From the NCBI RefSeq assembly GCF_029714285.1, contig NZ_CP121662.1:1736001-1800000 (forward strand): DNA of 64,000 nt, read 5' to 3'. How positions within the stretch are numbered: the stretch's first letter is position 1; each line of letters begins with the position of its first letter. The translations under genes were made by a program, and so were the position numbers. Source of the DNA: Rhizobium sp. CB3090. GTDB lineage: Bacteria > Pseudomonadota > Alphaproteobacteria > Rhizobiales > Rhizobiaceae. A model generated the notes under the pieces. The model was not told the DNA's origin. It did no database searches and was given only the letters and a program-made list of their open reading frames with translations. Shown in pieces: positions 55,938-64,000 of this stretch.

Positions 55938-56124
55938 ACTAATGAACAGTGCCATTGGCTCGGGGACGATGGCGACCGAACGAACGGCGGGCGTGTAAAG
56001 CCATCCGATCCGCTACGAAACGAGCCGCTGTGACCACCATGGCCATGGGATGCGGCACAGATAGGATTCGTACGAGCATTTCCGCCCTTAGCAGATGGTG
56101 CTGGGAGGCTGGTCGTAACATTGG

Positions 56125-56551
56125 TCAATCACCATGACAGAAGAAGGCGGCGGAGCCGGCGATGATCCTAACCAATAGATTCCGGTCAAGAAAGACATTT
56201 CGTTGCTCGCAACTTGTTTCCGCGATGAGAAGGCAGCCGTGGCACGCCGCGCCATGGAGCGCTCTGTCCTCTGATGCCTTGGTTGGGTCGTGATCAGCAC
56301 AGATGGGATCACCAGAACATAGCCCGAGACGGCTGAGAGCAGACGCAATGACGTTCGGTAAGCGGCGGGTGACCTCAACCAGGCCACCGAGCGTTCCCTG
56401 ATTGCCGGCGCTTGCGGTGTAGATGAGGATACCGCATTCCTTCGGCTGGCCTGGTACACCAGGAATGAGATAAAGGCGCTCCTTCAACGAGCTTGCGGGA
56501 TAGCCGCAGTCGATCGCCACCTCATTGATCAGAGCATGAGAAAGGCTGTGC
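56125..56551 (-). pseudogene. drmB: DISARM DrmB (DUF1998) C-terminal part, cut by IS66
   Basis: The frame reads SLSHALINEVAIDCGYPASSL, GILIYTASAGNQGTLGGLVE and ACHGCLLIAETSCEQRNVFL, the DUF1998-type C terminus of DrmB with its Cys ligands (LCSGDPIC, CHGC, SCE). It abuts the IS66 left end at 56552. Removal of IS66 and one GGCTGTGC copy joins it in frame (MAHS-LSHAL) to the central drmB piece at 60033-60862. DrmB is a core protein of DISARM, a phage-defence system. Confidence 0.8.
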
Positions 56552-56638
56552 GTATCCATACGAGGTGAGCCGCCTTTTAAATTCTAGCGAAGCGTTTCAA
56601 ACCTGTCCTTATTCCCAGGCATAAGGACAGTTGCGCAC

Positions 56639-57073
56639 ATGGAGATTTTTGAAGGGGACAGCGGCTCTCGGGTGTCCCGTCTTGAGGTCATCCATACCGG
56701 TCGGCGGCGTCGGTTTACGGAAGACGAGAAGCTGAGGATTGTGGCAGAAAGCTTCGCAGGGAGAGGCCGGGCGTCGGCCATAGCCCGTCAGTACGGCATT
56801 AGCCGATCTCTTTTGAACCGTTGGCGCAAATCTGTTCGACAGGGTTTGCATGGCAAGAAACAAAGCGATGGTTTTGTGCCCGCCTACCTCGTGGGGGAAA
56901 CTTTTGCGGCGGTGACGTGTGGCCCTGGACCGGTTGCGGTGGAACCGGCGTTATCGGCCGCTGACGAGCGCATGGAAGTTGTGAGTTCAAACGGTCGTCG
57001 GGTGATTGTGGGTAGCGGTGTCGATATTGAAGCGCTGCTTCGGATCGTGCGCGGACTGGAGACGTTGCGATGA
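56639..57073 (+). CDS. tnpA: IS66 TnpA-type protein (HTH)
   Basis: 144 residues. HTH of the IS66 OrfA class: [20 protein letters not shown] and [20 protein letters not shown]. The C-terminal part ends with the usual [20 protein letters not shown]. Overlaps tnpB by 4 bp. Confidence 0.92.
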   Translation: MEIFEGDSGSRVSRLEVIHTGRRRRFTEDEKLRIVAESFAGRGRASAIARQYGISRSLLNRWRKSVRQGLHGKKQSDGFVPAYLVGETFAAVTCGPGPVAVEPALSAADERMEVVSSNGRRVIVGSGVDIEALLRIVRGLETLR

Positions 57074-57423
57074 TCCCGCTTCCTTCGGGCCAAGGTGTGC
57101 GGGTATGGATTGCGACGGGCCATACGGACATGCGGTGTGGGTTCGCATCGCTGGCATTGCGGGTGCAGGAAATTTTGAAGCTGAACCCTCTGGACGGCAA
57201 TCTTTTTGTGTTTCGCGGTCGCAGCGGATCGCTGTTAAAAGTGATCTGGAGTGACGGCCAAGGGAGCTGCCTTTTTACAAAAAGATTAGACCGTGGCCGG
57301 TTCGTCTGGCCTTCTGCCGAAGGCGGAGCGATCGCGATATCACCCGCGCAGCTCAGTTATCTTCTGTCCGGGATCGACTGGAGGCATCCTCAAGAAACCT
57401 GGCGGCCGACGAAGGTCGGCTAG
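57070..57423 (+). CDS. tnpB: IS66 Orf2-like TnpB
   Basis: 117 residues, IS66 TnpB family: [40 protein letters not shown], and [20 protein letters not shown]. Start overlaps tnpA (ATGA). Confidence 0.93.
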   Translation: MIPLPSGQGVRVWIATGHTDMRCGFASLALRVQEILKLNPLDGNLFVFRGRSGSLLKVIWSDGQGSCLFTKRLDRGRFVWPSAEGGAIAISPAQLSYLLSGIDWRHPQETWRPTKVG

Positions 57424-57468
57424 CATTATTCAATTGAAAATACAGGGGAAATCTGATCGAATGGCTTG

Positions 57469-59127
57469 ATGATCTCAAAGCCTGTCGATCTTCCTGCGGA
57501 TGTTGTTGGCGCTTATCTGGCGCTGCGTGGCGAGCATGAAGCCTTGCAGGTTAAACACGCTATCGCCGTCGCGGAAGCCGCCAATGCGCAGGCGATGCTC
57601 TCTGACAACGAGGCGCTGATCGTTGCTCTGGAATTGAAGATCGAGAAGCTCAGGCGCGAGTTGCGGGGCCAGCGCTCTGAGCGCACGGCGCGCCTGCTCG
57701 ACCAGTTGGAACTGCAACTCGAGGAACTCGTGGCGGCGGCGACGGAGGATGAGGTCGCGGCACAAGCAGCAAGCGCCAGAACCTCGAGCGTACGTTCGTT
57801 CACGCGCAAACGGCCGGTGCGCAAACCATGGCCGGACGATATCGAGCGCGAACGTATCGTCATCGAGCCGCCGACGACTTGCGCCTGCTGTGGTGGTTCG
57901 CGCCTGTCGAAGCTGGGCGAGGACGTCACCGAGACGCTGGAGGAGATCCCACGCCGGTTCAAAGTGATCGAGACGGTGCGGGAAAAATTTACCTGCCGTG
58001 ACTGTGAGGCGATCAGTCAGCCGCCGGCACCCTTCCATGCCACGCCGCGCGGCTTTATCGGACCGAACCTGCTGGCGACGATCCTCTTCGACAAGTTCGG
58101 CATGCACAGCCCGCTCAACCGGCAGAGTGCCCGGTTCAAATGCGAGGGCATCGATCTTTCGACCTCGACGCTGGCCGACCAGGTCGGGTACGCAACAGCC
58201 GCTCTCATGCCTGTCTTCGATCTGATCGAGGCGCATGTCTTCGCGGCCGAGCGTCTTCACGGTGATGACACCACCATTCCCATTCAGGCCAAGGACAAAT
58301 GCGTGACCGGGCGCATATGGACTTACGTCCGGGCCGATCAGCCGTTCGGGGGAACGGATGCGCCGGCGGCGATCTATTATGCGTCGAGTGACCGGCGCGG
58401 CGAACATCCGCAGAAACACCTGGCCGGATACGGCGGCATTCTGCAGAGCGATTGCTACAATGGCTTCGAGCCGATCGCTGTTGCCGCAACGAAAGAGGTC
58501 CCGATCACATTCGCCTTTTGCCACGCGCATGCGCGGCGGAAGTTCTTTGAGCTGGCCGATATCCAGAAAAATGCTCGGGATCACAAGCGGAGGGGCAAGC
58601 CGATCTCGCCGATCGCATTGGAAGCCGTCAAGCGCTATGACGAGTTGTTCGAAATCGAGCGCCAGATCAACGGATTGAGCGCCGAAGAACGACTGGCTGT
58701 GCGGCAGGAGAAGAGCAAGCCACTGTTCGATGACATGCACGAGTGGTTGACGAAGGAGCGCGCCACGCTCAGCAGATCGTCCGAGGTCATCGAGCCGATC
58801 GATTACATGCTCAAGCGCTGGGAGGGCTTTGCTCTCTTCCTCGAAGATGGAAGGGTCTGTCTTACGAACAATGCAGCGGAAAGAGCGTTGCGCGGTGTGG
58901 CGTTAGGAAGGAAAAACTGGACCTTCGCCGGTTCTCAGCGCGGGGCCGATCGTGCCGCTGTCATGCTGACCGTCATCACCACCTGCCGCCTCAACGACGT
59001 CGACCCAAAGGCGTGGCTTGCAGACGTGCTGGCTCGCATCGCCGACCATCCTGTCACGCGCCTGTACGAACTGCTGCCCTGGGAGTGGAAACGTGCATCG
59101 GCGGCAACCGTCATGCTGGCGGCCTGA
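57469..59127 (+). CDS. tnpC: IS66 transposase TnpC
   Basis: 552 residues from the ATG at 57469. Coiled coil at about 20-70, zinc-finger PPTTCACCGGSRL to FTCRDCEAI, DDE domain with RLHGDDTTIPIQ, SDCYNGFEPIAV and the Glu in DGRVCLTNNAAERALRGVAL, and C-terminal PWEWKRA. Complete. Confidence 0.95.
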   Translation: MISKPVDLPADVVGAYLALRGEHEALQVKHAIAVAEAANAQAMLSDNEALIVALELKIEKLRRELRGQRSERTARLLDQLELQLEELVAAATEDEVAAQAASARTSSVRSFTRKRPVRKPWPDDIERERIVIEPPTTCACCGGSRLSKLGEDVTETLEEIPRRFKVIETVREKFTCRDCEAISQPPAPFHATPRGFIGPNLLATILFDKFGMHSPLNRQSARFKCEGIDLSTSTLADQVGYATAALMPVFDLIEAHVFAAERLHGDDTTIPIQAKDKCVTGRIWTYVRADQPFGGTDAPAAIYYASSDRRGEHPQKHLAGYGGILQSDCYNGFEPIAVAATKEVPITFAFCHAHARRKFFELADIQKNARDHKRRGKPISPIALEAVKRYDELFEIERQINGLSAEERLAVRQEKSKPLFDDMHEWLTKERATLSRSSEVIEPIDYMLKRWEGFALFLEDGRVCLTNNAAERALRGVALGRKNWTFAGSQRGADRAAVMLTVITTCRLNDVDPKAWLADVLARIADHPVTRLYELLPWEWKRASAATVMLAA

Positions 59128-59129
59128 CG

Positions 59130-59714
59130 ATGGTGGCTTCTGTCGTCCGCCTGAAGGTCACCCTCGATCATGTCGAGCCGATAGTGATGCGGCGCGTTGT
59201 CGTGCCATTCAGCATCAGGCTCAGTCGGCTGCACGAGGTGTTGCAGGCGGCGATCGGCTGGACCAACAGCCACCTTTACGAATTCCGCATGCGTGACGTC
59301 GGCTTTGGTTTGCCTGACGAGGAATGGGGCGATGGTCCGATCGATGCCCGCAGGGTCTCGCTGCTGTCGGCAGTCCAGGACACCGGCGCGAAATCGTTCA
59401 AATACCTTTACGACTTTGGCGACGGCTGGGAACACAGCATCAAGATCGAGCGCACCTTTCCTGCAGTCGGCACGGAAGGACCGATGCTCCTCGAAGCAAC
59501 GGGGCACTGCCCGCCCGAAGACGTTGGTGGTCCATGGGGTTATCAGGAGTTCTGCGAGGCGCTTGCAGACCCGGCGCACGAGCGACATGCCGAAACCCTC
59601 GAATGGTGGGGCAGCAGCGATTATGATTCCGCCGCCGCCAACTTCTCGCAGCTCAACAAAGCCGTCGATGACCTGGCTGCAAAATGGGCCCGAAAAGCGC
59701 GCCGTAAGACCTGA
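59130..59714 (+). CDS. Plasmid pRiA4b ORF-3 family protein (IS66 passenger)
   Basis: 194 residues, ATG 3 bp after the tnpC stop. The family pattern is clear: LKVTLDHVEPIVMRRVVVPF, LHEVLQAAIGWTNSHLYEF, KYLYDFGDGWEHSIKIE and CPPEDVGGPWGYQEF. It travels inside this IS66 element. The family is widespread on rhizobial plasmids; its biochemical role is not established. Confidence 0.92.
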   Translation: MVASVVRLKVTLDHVEPIVMRRVVVPFSIRLSRLHEVLQAAIGWTNSHLYEFRMRDVGFGLPDEEWGDGPIDARRVSLLSAVQDTGAKSFKYLYDFGDGWEHSIKIERTFPAVGTEGPMLLEATGHCPPEDVGGPWGYQEFCEALADPAHERHAETLEWWGSSDYDSAAANFSQLNKAVDDLAAKWARKARRKT

Positions 59715-59749
59715 GCGCCGGGGCTGTGGCCGAAGGCCGAAAGTGGATT

Positions 59750-59974
59750 TTAGCGTGTAAACAACCGGCGGAACAGTTCTTCCGAGCGCCGTAGACCTTC
59801 GTCCGTCAGGACCAGCGACTTCGACTTGTTCACCGGATCACAGATCAGTCCCTTCTCATGCAACCGGTCCGTCGTCGCCCAGTCAAATCCCTTCCAGGCG
59901 CAACGCTCGTTGTGGAGCGTCAGCCATAACAGTGCCAGGACCGCGTCATCGATTTTGTCCTCGTCGATCTCCAT
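59750..59974 (-). CDS. DUF6429-like small protein (IS66 passenger)
   Basis: 74 residues on the minus strand near the right end of the IS66 element: KIDDAVLALLWLTLHNERCA, WATTDRLHEKGLICDPVNKS and SLVLTDEGLRRSEELFRRLF. The pattern is that of small winged-helix-like proteins often found beside IS66 genes. The start lies 58 bp inside the right inverted repeat. Function unknown. Confidence 0.8.
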   Translation of the reverse strand: MEIDEDKIDDAVLALLWLTLHNERCAWKGFDWATTDRLHEKGLICDPVNKSKSLVLTDEGLRRSEELFRRLFTR

Positions 59975-60032
59975 TCTGCTATCCTACCACGCGCGAGCCC
60001 CCCAAGTCCCGCGGCCCACCTCGGATGGATAC

Positions 60033-60862
60033 GGCTGTGCGCCATCGTGTACTCGATGTGCTCTCCTTCCCACGCCATCTTGTCCGAAGCGCCACGGTCG
60101 CGACGCGATTTCTTCCAGGCTCTGAGACCTCCATCCAAGATGGATCTGCGATCTCGTACCGCCGATCGCGATGCCCATGTCATCAGCGCAACAGGATCGA
60201 AGCGTATGAAGAAACCTTCACCGTACTGCTCGATCGCCGGCAACCATTCCGGAACCTCGCCTAGCGGCGCGCCGTTCACAGCGAGACCAACATCCTCCAC
60301 CCCATCGTCAGCCAATGGGGCCGGTTCGAAGCGCGTGAAACCATAGAGGCAGGACACCTCCCGAAGCCGGTGGACCGCCACGAGGTCCTTGATCCCGGCA
60401 AGCATAGGTTCACGTTTCGGATCCCAGAGGTTTCGATTGAGCGTTTCTGCGTGGAGTCTGGCGTCGGGGCGGTTTTCGCCGATTAGCGCGCGCCCACTCG
60501 CTAGCAACTGGAACTCGGCGATCCGAGGATTCATCTGGTCAGTCTGATCCGCATTCTTTCCGGCCGCCCTACGAGCTTCTATTCGAGCGAAAACGTCGGG
60601 ATCTGCGAATGGTCCCAGGTTCGCTGCGACGACAGGGTTGAACCTTTTCGCCATGGCTACCTCAATGGCGGACGAGCAGGTGCTTACGTTCGACCACACT
60701 GCGTCGAGCGCCTTGTCGAGCGCGTCGTTCGCTTCCGGCAGCGAGATCACGCGTACAATCTGAGGGAAGTATGTATTGGTTGCGCTGCGGGTGAGGAGCC
60801 GCAGGGAGTTGTCGCAGCCGTCAGGATCGTCCGGGCCGATCCAAGGTCGCTTAGCCGTAGTA
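60033..60862 (-). pseudogene. drmB: DISARM DrmB (DUF1998) central part, cut at both ends
   Basis: Frame text AKRPWIGPDDPDGC, LRLLTRSATNTYFPQIVRVI, CLYGFTRFEPAP, AIEQYGEGFFIRFDPVAL and EGEHIEYTMAHS follows the order of DrmB between its zinc region and C-terminal DUF1998 domain. It stops at the IS66 right end (60033) and would continue at 56551. The N-terminal half of DrmB, about 400-500 residues, is missing: the frame runs directly into the end of the drmA-like segment near 60862, so a deletion joined the two genes. Confidence 0.78.
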
Positions 60863-62038
60863 GAGTTTCTCCGCGTTCCCGCGGCGGTCGTCGGCGATCC
60901 GTCGCCAGGTGTCGAGCAACCCCTCCACGATCATCTTCAGCGCGGCGTGCCCTCCGACAACTGCGTCCGGAGGTGCGCGGGAGAGGATCACGTCGACGAT
61001 CTCCTGCGCCCTCACATGGTCGGGCATCTCCACAGCGTTGCGCTCGTCAGTCAGCTCCGAATGCAGATGCCGAACACAGGCCACGACGACGGCGGCAAGT
61101 GCTCGGTCGATCGCTCGTGCCGCCCAAGGCGTTACGCTGGTCGGTTCGACGACGCGGTAGAAGGCTGCATGGAATTGGCGGAAGTGCTCGAAGTGTAGGC
61201 GATCGCGCGGCTTTTGTGCGTTGAGGAGTGTCACCACCAGTCCTGGCTTGTCTGGCAATCGCCCGACGCGGCTCGATGCCTGAATACCGCCCAATGCAGC
61301 CGTCGAAGGTTCGTATCCGACGATGAAAAAACTGTCGCTCTGAACGCATTTGATCTTAAGCCAATCGCCGCGCCGATCGGAATGATGGGGAACGTCCAGC
61401 TTTTTGGCGATGATGCCCTCGAGGCCATGTTCGCACGCCGCCGCAAACAGCTCGTCGCCATCGCCCTCGATCGCTTCGGAAAACCGGATGGCACCGAAAG
61501 CCTCTGTCGGAACGATGCTCTCGAGTATTTGCCGACGCTCGGAAAGAGCCATTCTCCGAAGATCGTGCCCGTCAAGATACAGGATATCGAAGGCGAAGAA
61601 GACCGCTTCGTCGGCACTTCGCTTGCCGCCGCGACCACCCAGTGCCTGTTGCAGAGCACCGAAGTCGGAGCGCCCTTGATCGTCCAACACCACGGCCTCG
61701 CCGTCGAGGATCATCGTGCCGCCGAGCCAGGCTGCCGCTTTCGCGATCGACGGAAAGCGATGGGTCCAATCGTGGCCACCACGCGTGATGATGCGGACGC
61801 GTGCTGGCTCGACGTGGATCGCCAGACGATAGCCGTCCCATTTCACTTCGTATGCCCATTGCGGCCCCTTTGGCGGCTTGGAAGCCGACAGCGCGAGGCA
61901 CGGCTCGATGCGCTGCGGCATTGGATCGAACGGAAGTCTTGGCTGGCCTGGATCACGCGGCTTGCGCGGGCGGGTGCGGAGCGGCGGCTCTGCCCCTTGC
62001 AGCAGTGGAAGAGATGACTTACGAGGAACCTTTGTCAC
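60851..62038 (-). CDS. Chimera: ATP-dependent DNA ligase N-terminal part fused to DrmA C-terminal part
   Basis: 395 residues. Residues about 45-250 are a LigD-type ATP-dependent ligase: catalytic Lys in YEVKWDGYRLAIHVE, ILDGEAVVLD, FFAFDILYLDGHDL, EGIIAKKLD and WLKIKCVQSDSFFIVGYEPS. At about 61280 the frame changes in sense, without interruption, to QASSRVGRLPDKPGLVVTLL, LHFEHFRQFHAAFYRVVEPT and SVTPWAARAIDRALAAVVVA, the helicase C-terminal end of DISARM DrmA. The ligase OB-fold domain is lost. The protein may be made but neither half is complete; most likely a deletion product. Confidence 0.75.
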   Translation of the reverse strand: MTKVPRKSSLPLLQGAEPPLRTRPRKPRDPGQPRLPFDPMPQRIEPCLALSASKPPKGPQWAYEVKWDGYRLAIHVEPARVRIITRGGHDWTHRFPSIAKAAAWLGGTMILDGEAVVLDDQGRSDFGALQQALGGRGGKRSADEAVFFAFDILYLDGHDLRRMALSERRQILESIVPTEAFGAIRFSEAIEGDGDELFAAACEHGLEGIIAKKLDVPHHSDRRGDWLKIKCVQSDSFFIVGYEPSTAALGGIQASSRVGRLPDKPGLVVTLLNAQKPRDRLHFEHFRQFHAAFYRVVEPTSVTPWAARAIDRALAAVVVACVRHLHSELTDERNAVEMPDHVRAQEIVDVILSRAPPDAVVGGHAALKMIVEGLLDTWRRIADDRRGNAEKLYYG

Positions 62039-62089
62039 GACAGCAGTGCAGCAGACAAAGCGTGAAGAGTCGAGTCTATTGACGTCGCC

Positions 62090-62347
62090 ATGTCATCCAG
62101 CGACATTTCAGCGATGAGCGATATTCCATCACCCCCGATTTCTGATGATCATCCCGACCGGCACGTCTGGTGCCAGTTCGCGTTATCGTCGGCATTTAGC
62201 CAAGTGGCTGCCGCTGCCGCGGCGGCCGGATGGAAAGAGCGAGAGATCGCAGCCGCTCTTGTCGACCTGGCCGACAATCACATGCTTGGGTTGATCGCTG
62301 CTGGCGAATTCGAAAATCTGCTCAGCGCGATCAAAAAGCGTTCTTGA
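62090..62347 (+). CDS. Small hypothetical protein next to ligase fragment
   Basis: 85 residues (or 77 from the ATG at 62114). The middle is Ala-rich helical (FSQVAAAAAAAGWKEREIAA) followed by LVDLADNHMLGLIAAGEFEN. No signal peptide. It is divergent from the ligase-type gene with a 51-bp gap. Function unknown. Confidence 0.55.
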   Translation: MSSSDISAMSDIPSPPISDDHPDRHVWCQFALSSAFSQVAAAAAAAGWKEREIAAALVDLADNHMLGLIAAGEFENLLSAIKKRS

Positions 62348-62470
62348 CTCTCCGTCAAACGAGAACATAATGAGAACAAATTGACGGCGGATTGATCTGC
62401 CGTTCAGCCTGCCAATCTATTTTTGTGATGAAACTCCCTGGCGACAGCGGAGAAGGAAGATGTTTGCTCA

Positions 62471-62680
62471 ATGAATACCGCAGTCGCCCAAACCGAAGAA
62501 CGAGAAATTGATCCTGTCGAGGCCGCCCTTGCCCTTTGCGGCGGTGACGCCCGTGCAACAATCGTCACGCTGCTGGAGGAGCTGCACTTCGTCCGCAAGC
62601 AATTGGCACTCACCCAGGCTGGAATGTCGGTTGGCTTTACGCGGGGCTGGAAGCCGTCCTTTGAAATCGAAGGAGAGTAG
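62471..62680 (+). CDS. Small hypothetical protein, rhizobial type
   Basis: 69 residues: EREIDPVEAALALCGGDARA, TIVTLLEELHFVRKQLALTQ and GMSVGFTRGWKPSFEIE. Acidic and helical, with an in-frame Cys. It lies 2 bp before the next gene, forming an operon. I do not know its function. Confidence 0.65.
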   Translation: MNTAVAQTEEREIDPVEAALALCGGDARATIVTLLEELHFVRKQLALTQAGMSVGFTRGWKPSFEIEGE

Positions 62681-62682
62681 TC

Positions 62683-63441
62683 ATGTTTGACGTTAAATAT
62701 AATCCTGAGTGGCATCCGACGCCAAAGGAAGGCGTCTTAACGGTCAGCCAGGCAGACATCGATGCCATCGATGCTCTGATCAAATACGTCAGCGACGACG
62801 CATTTGATCATGTCCATGGAAGCCGGCTTGAATTCCGCGAAAAGTCCGAGGCGTTTTTGGGTAATATTCAGCGTGTCGGCGCTATTGTCGCCGGCCTGAC
62901 GCCTGACTCGGTCATCAGCCAAGACGATGTCATCGCCATCTACGTCATGACGACATTCATCGGCTTCAACGTCTTCGATGTTTTCGGAGATCCGCCTGGT
63001 CATCGCGGCAAGTCGTTAAAGCTTCAGGATCTGGAGCGTCAGGTAGATGCGATGCTTGCGAAGCTCATGAACCCCGTGCCACCGGATTTCGAAGGTTTTT
63101 TCTGGATGGATCCTTTGCCGCTCACCGACGATGAAGCGCACCCAAAGCTCCTCGATGAGATCGGCAATCGTGACCTGGGGATGCTGCAGGTTGAATTGTC
63201 TTATCAAAGCGAAGAGTTTCGCCTTGGCTCTCTCCAACTTGCCTTCGACGACGAGGCCGGCAAGGTGTGCGGGCTATTCTGGTTCAATTGCAAAGATGAC
63301 GACATTATAGCCGGCCCCACATGGATAGAGGCCAAGGCTGATATAAACGACGTCATCCAGACATTCGCCAATGGAATACCGGTCGATAGATTTACTGCTT
63401 TAATGTGCGGGGAAGACGGACCGGCGCATGAGGCCGCCTGA
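62683..63441 (+). CDS. Hypothetical protein, 252 residues
   Basis: Soluble acidic protein without signal peptide. Regions such as YNPEWHPTPKEGVLTVSQAD, YVMTTFIGFNVFDVFGDPPG and EFRLGSLQLAFDDEAGKVCG show no motif I know. It sits between two small genes with 2-bp gaps, so the three form one operon. Function unknown. Confidence 0.65.
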   Translation: MFDVKYNPEWHPTPKEGVLTVSQADIDAIDALIKYVSDDAFDHVHGSRLEFREKSEAFLGNIQRVGAIVAGLTPDSVISQDDVIAIYVMTTFIGFNVFDVFGDPPGHRGKSLKLQDLERQVDAMLAKLMNPVPPDFEGFFWMDPLPLTDDEAHPKLLDEIGNRDLGMLQVELSYQSEEFRLGSLQLAFDDEAGKVCGLFWFNCKDDDIIAGPTWIEAKADINDVIQTFANGIPVDRFTALMCGEDGPAHEAA

Positions 63442-63443
63442 TT

Positions 63444-63779
63444 GTGCCGGAGACTCGCAGACCTTCCTATATGTCGCCCACCAAGCTTGCACAACTGCCG
63501 AAACTGTCGAGCTTCGCGGGCAGTCAATATGTCAAGATCACCTGCACGTGGTGCAGAATAACCCACCTATACGAGCCAGAGGATCTGATTAAACTCTTCG
63601 GAGACGTGCCACTACTCGACATTGAACGGCAGTTTCGCTGCGAAGGATGCGGCCGAAAAGATTATCTGGATGCCAGGCTGCACAGTCCTTTGGGCGCGGA
63701 TGCGATCGGATTGACGATCCGCCAACTCGTGGAGATCAGGATGGTTCGCCGGCCGGTCTGGAAAGATGTGAAGCGGTAA
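63444..63779 (+). CDS. Zinc-ribbon-like hypothetical protein
   Basis: 111 residues. Two Cys pairs, ITCTWCRITH and FRCEGCGRKDYLDAR, are spaced like a zinc ribbon. The start may be the GTG at 63444 or the ATG at 63471, which begins MSPTKLAQLPKLSSFAGSQY. Last gene of the small operon with the 69- and 252-residue proteins. No known partner. Confidence 0.6.
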   Translation: MPETRRPSYMSPTKLAQLPKLSSFAGSQYVKITCTWCRITHLYEPEDLIKLFGDVPLLDIERQFRCEGCGRKDYLDARLHSPLGADAIGLTIRQLVEIRMVRRPVWKDVKR

Positions 63780-63823
63780 CAGGAAACGGCAATGGCTTCC
63801 CGAAGGGACAATCCGCTTGCACG

Positions 63824-64000
63824 ATGGAAGATCAATTCGGAACTGCCTCACCATATCATCCTTTGGTGGAGCAATTATCGAAGCGGCGAATCCCGCTTCA
63901 CCTTATCCGAGAGGTATACGTGATACGGTCTGCCTCGGAAATCGACGCCGCCTCAAAAAGCTATCGGGCAAATATCGACTGGGACGAGTACGTCGTTTTT
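63824..64000 (+). CDS. Partial hypothetical frame running off the right edge
   Basis: From an ATG at 63824 a frame stays open to the last base (59 codons): MEDQFGTASPYHPLVEQLSK at the start and IREVYVIRSASEIDAASKSY later. There is no clear ribosome site, and only the N terminus is visible, so gene status is uncertain. Confidence 0.3.
   Translation, partial: MEDQFGTASPYHPLVEQLSKRRIPLHLIREVYVIRSASEIDAASKSYRANIDWDEYVVF

Larger units (their letters stand above)
56552..60032 (+). mobile_element. IS66-family element inserted in drmB
   Basis: 3481 bp. Inverted repeats read inward are GTATCCATACGAGGTGAGCC (left) and GTATCCATCCGAGGTGGGCC (right). GGCTGTGC flanks both ends (56544-56551 and 60033-60040), an exact 8-bp duplication. 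It carries tnpA, tnpB, tnpC and two passenger genes: one of the plasmid pRiA4b ORF-3 family and a reversed DUF6429-like gene. It is clearly different from the IS66 copy at 39298. All genes are intact. Confidence 0.95.

Noticed and set aside
56125..62038. Functional DISARM system
   Set aside because: drmA is only a tail fused to a ligase, drmB lacks its N-terminal half and is split by IS66, and no drmC or methylase is present.

Overview
The window is alphaproteobacterial DNA, most likely from Rhizobium or a close relative. The support is the coding style, the aerobic-type cobalamin genes (cobN, cobW, cobP, cobQ), quaternary-amine ABC transporters, a betaine-homocysteine methyltransferase, rhizobial small proteins and IS66/IS630 elements. 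All assignments come from reading the sequence and from family knowledge; no database search was run.

Left and central part (about 1-36 kb) looks like core genome. A cobalamin riboswitch on the minus strand controls cobP-cobW-cobN, and cobN carries an in-frame palindromic repeat insertion. Next come a ClC-type channel, small hypothetical proteins, an IS630-family element with a -1 frameshift, and cobQ. A proX-proW-proV-like betaine transporter follows, then an AAC(6')-like acetyltransferase and bmt. A surface-polysaccharide block follows: glf, a DUF707 protein, a capsule-transferase/methyltransferase fusion and a family 2 glycosyltransferase. From 24.8 to 35.7 kb lies a corrinoid- and tetrahydrofolate-dependent methyl-transfer locus: ferredoxin, non-pyrrolysine MttB-family methyltransferase, corrinoid protein, DUF1638, virulence-factor family protein, MTHFR-C domain protein, MetF-like reductase, pterin-dependent methyltransferase, reductive activase and a LysR regulator. 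It would move a methyl group from a methylated amine to tetrahydrofolate, and it needs the B12 made by the cob genes.

From about 36 kb the window is an accessory island. IS and toxin remnants (36.2-36.8 kb) precede a Tn7-like transposition module (tnsA, tnsB, tnsC/tniB, tniQ). Its ATPase gene is split by a complete IS66 element with an 8-bp target duplication. An array of short direct repeats near tnsA may be a transposon end. At 47-56 kb two divergent operons each encode a secreted predicted peptidoglycan hydrolase followed by a secreted caspase-like protease. A lipoprotein and another secreted protein of unknown fold lie beside them. This arrangement is the most unusual thing in the window and may be an undescribed envelope-acting defence or lysis system.

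The rest (56-62 kb) is a wrecked DISARM locus. The drmB reading frame is split by a second IS66 element (exact 8-bp duplication). The end of drmA is fused in frame to a truncated ATP-dependent DNA ligase. Small rhizobial hypothetical genes run to the right edge. DISARM debris, two caspase modules, a toxin remnant and a Tn7-like element together suggest a defence island.
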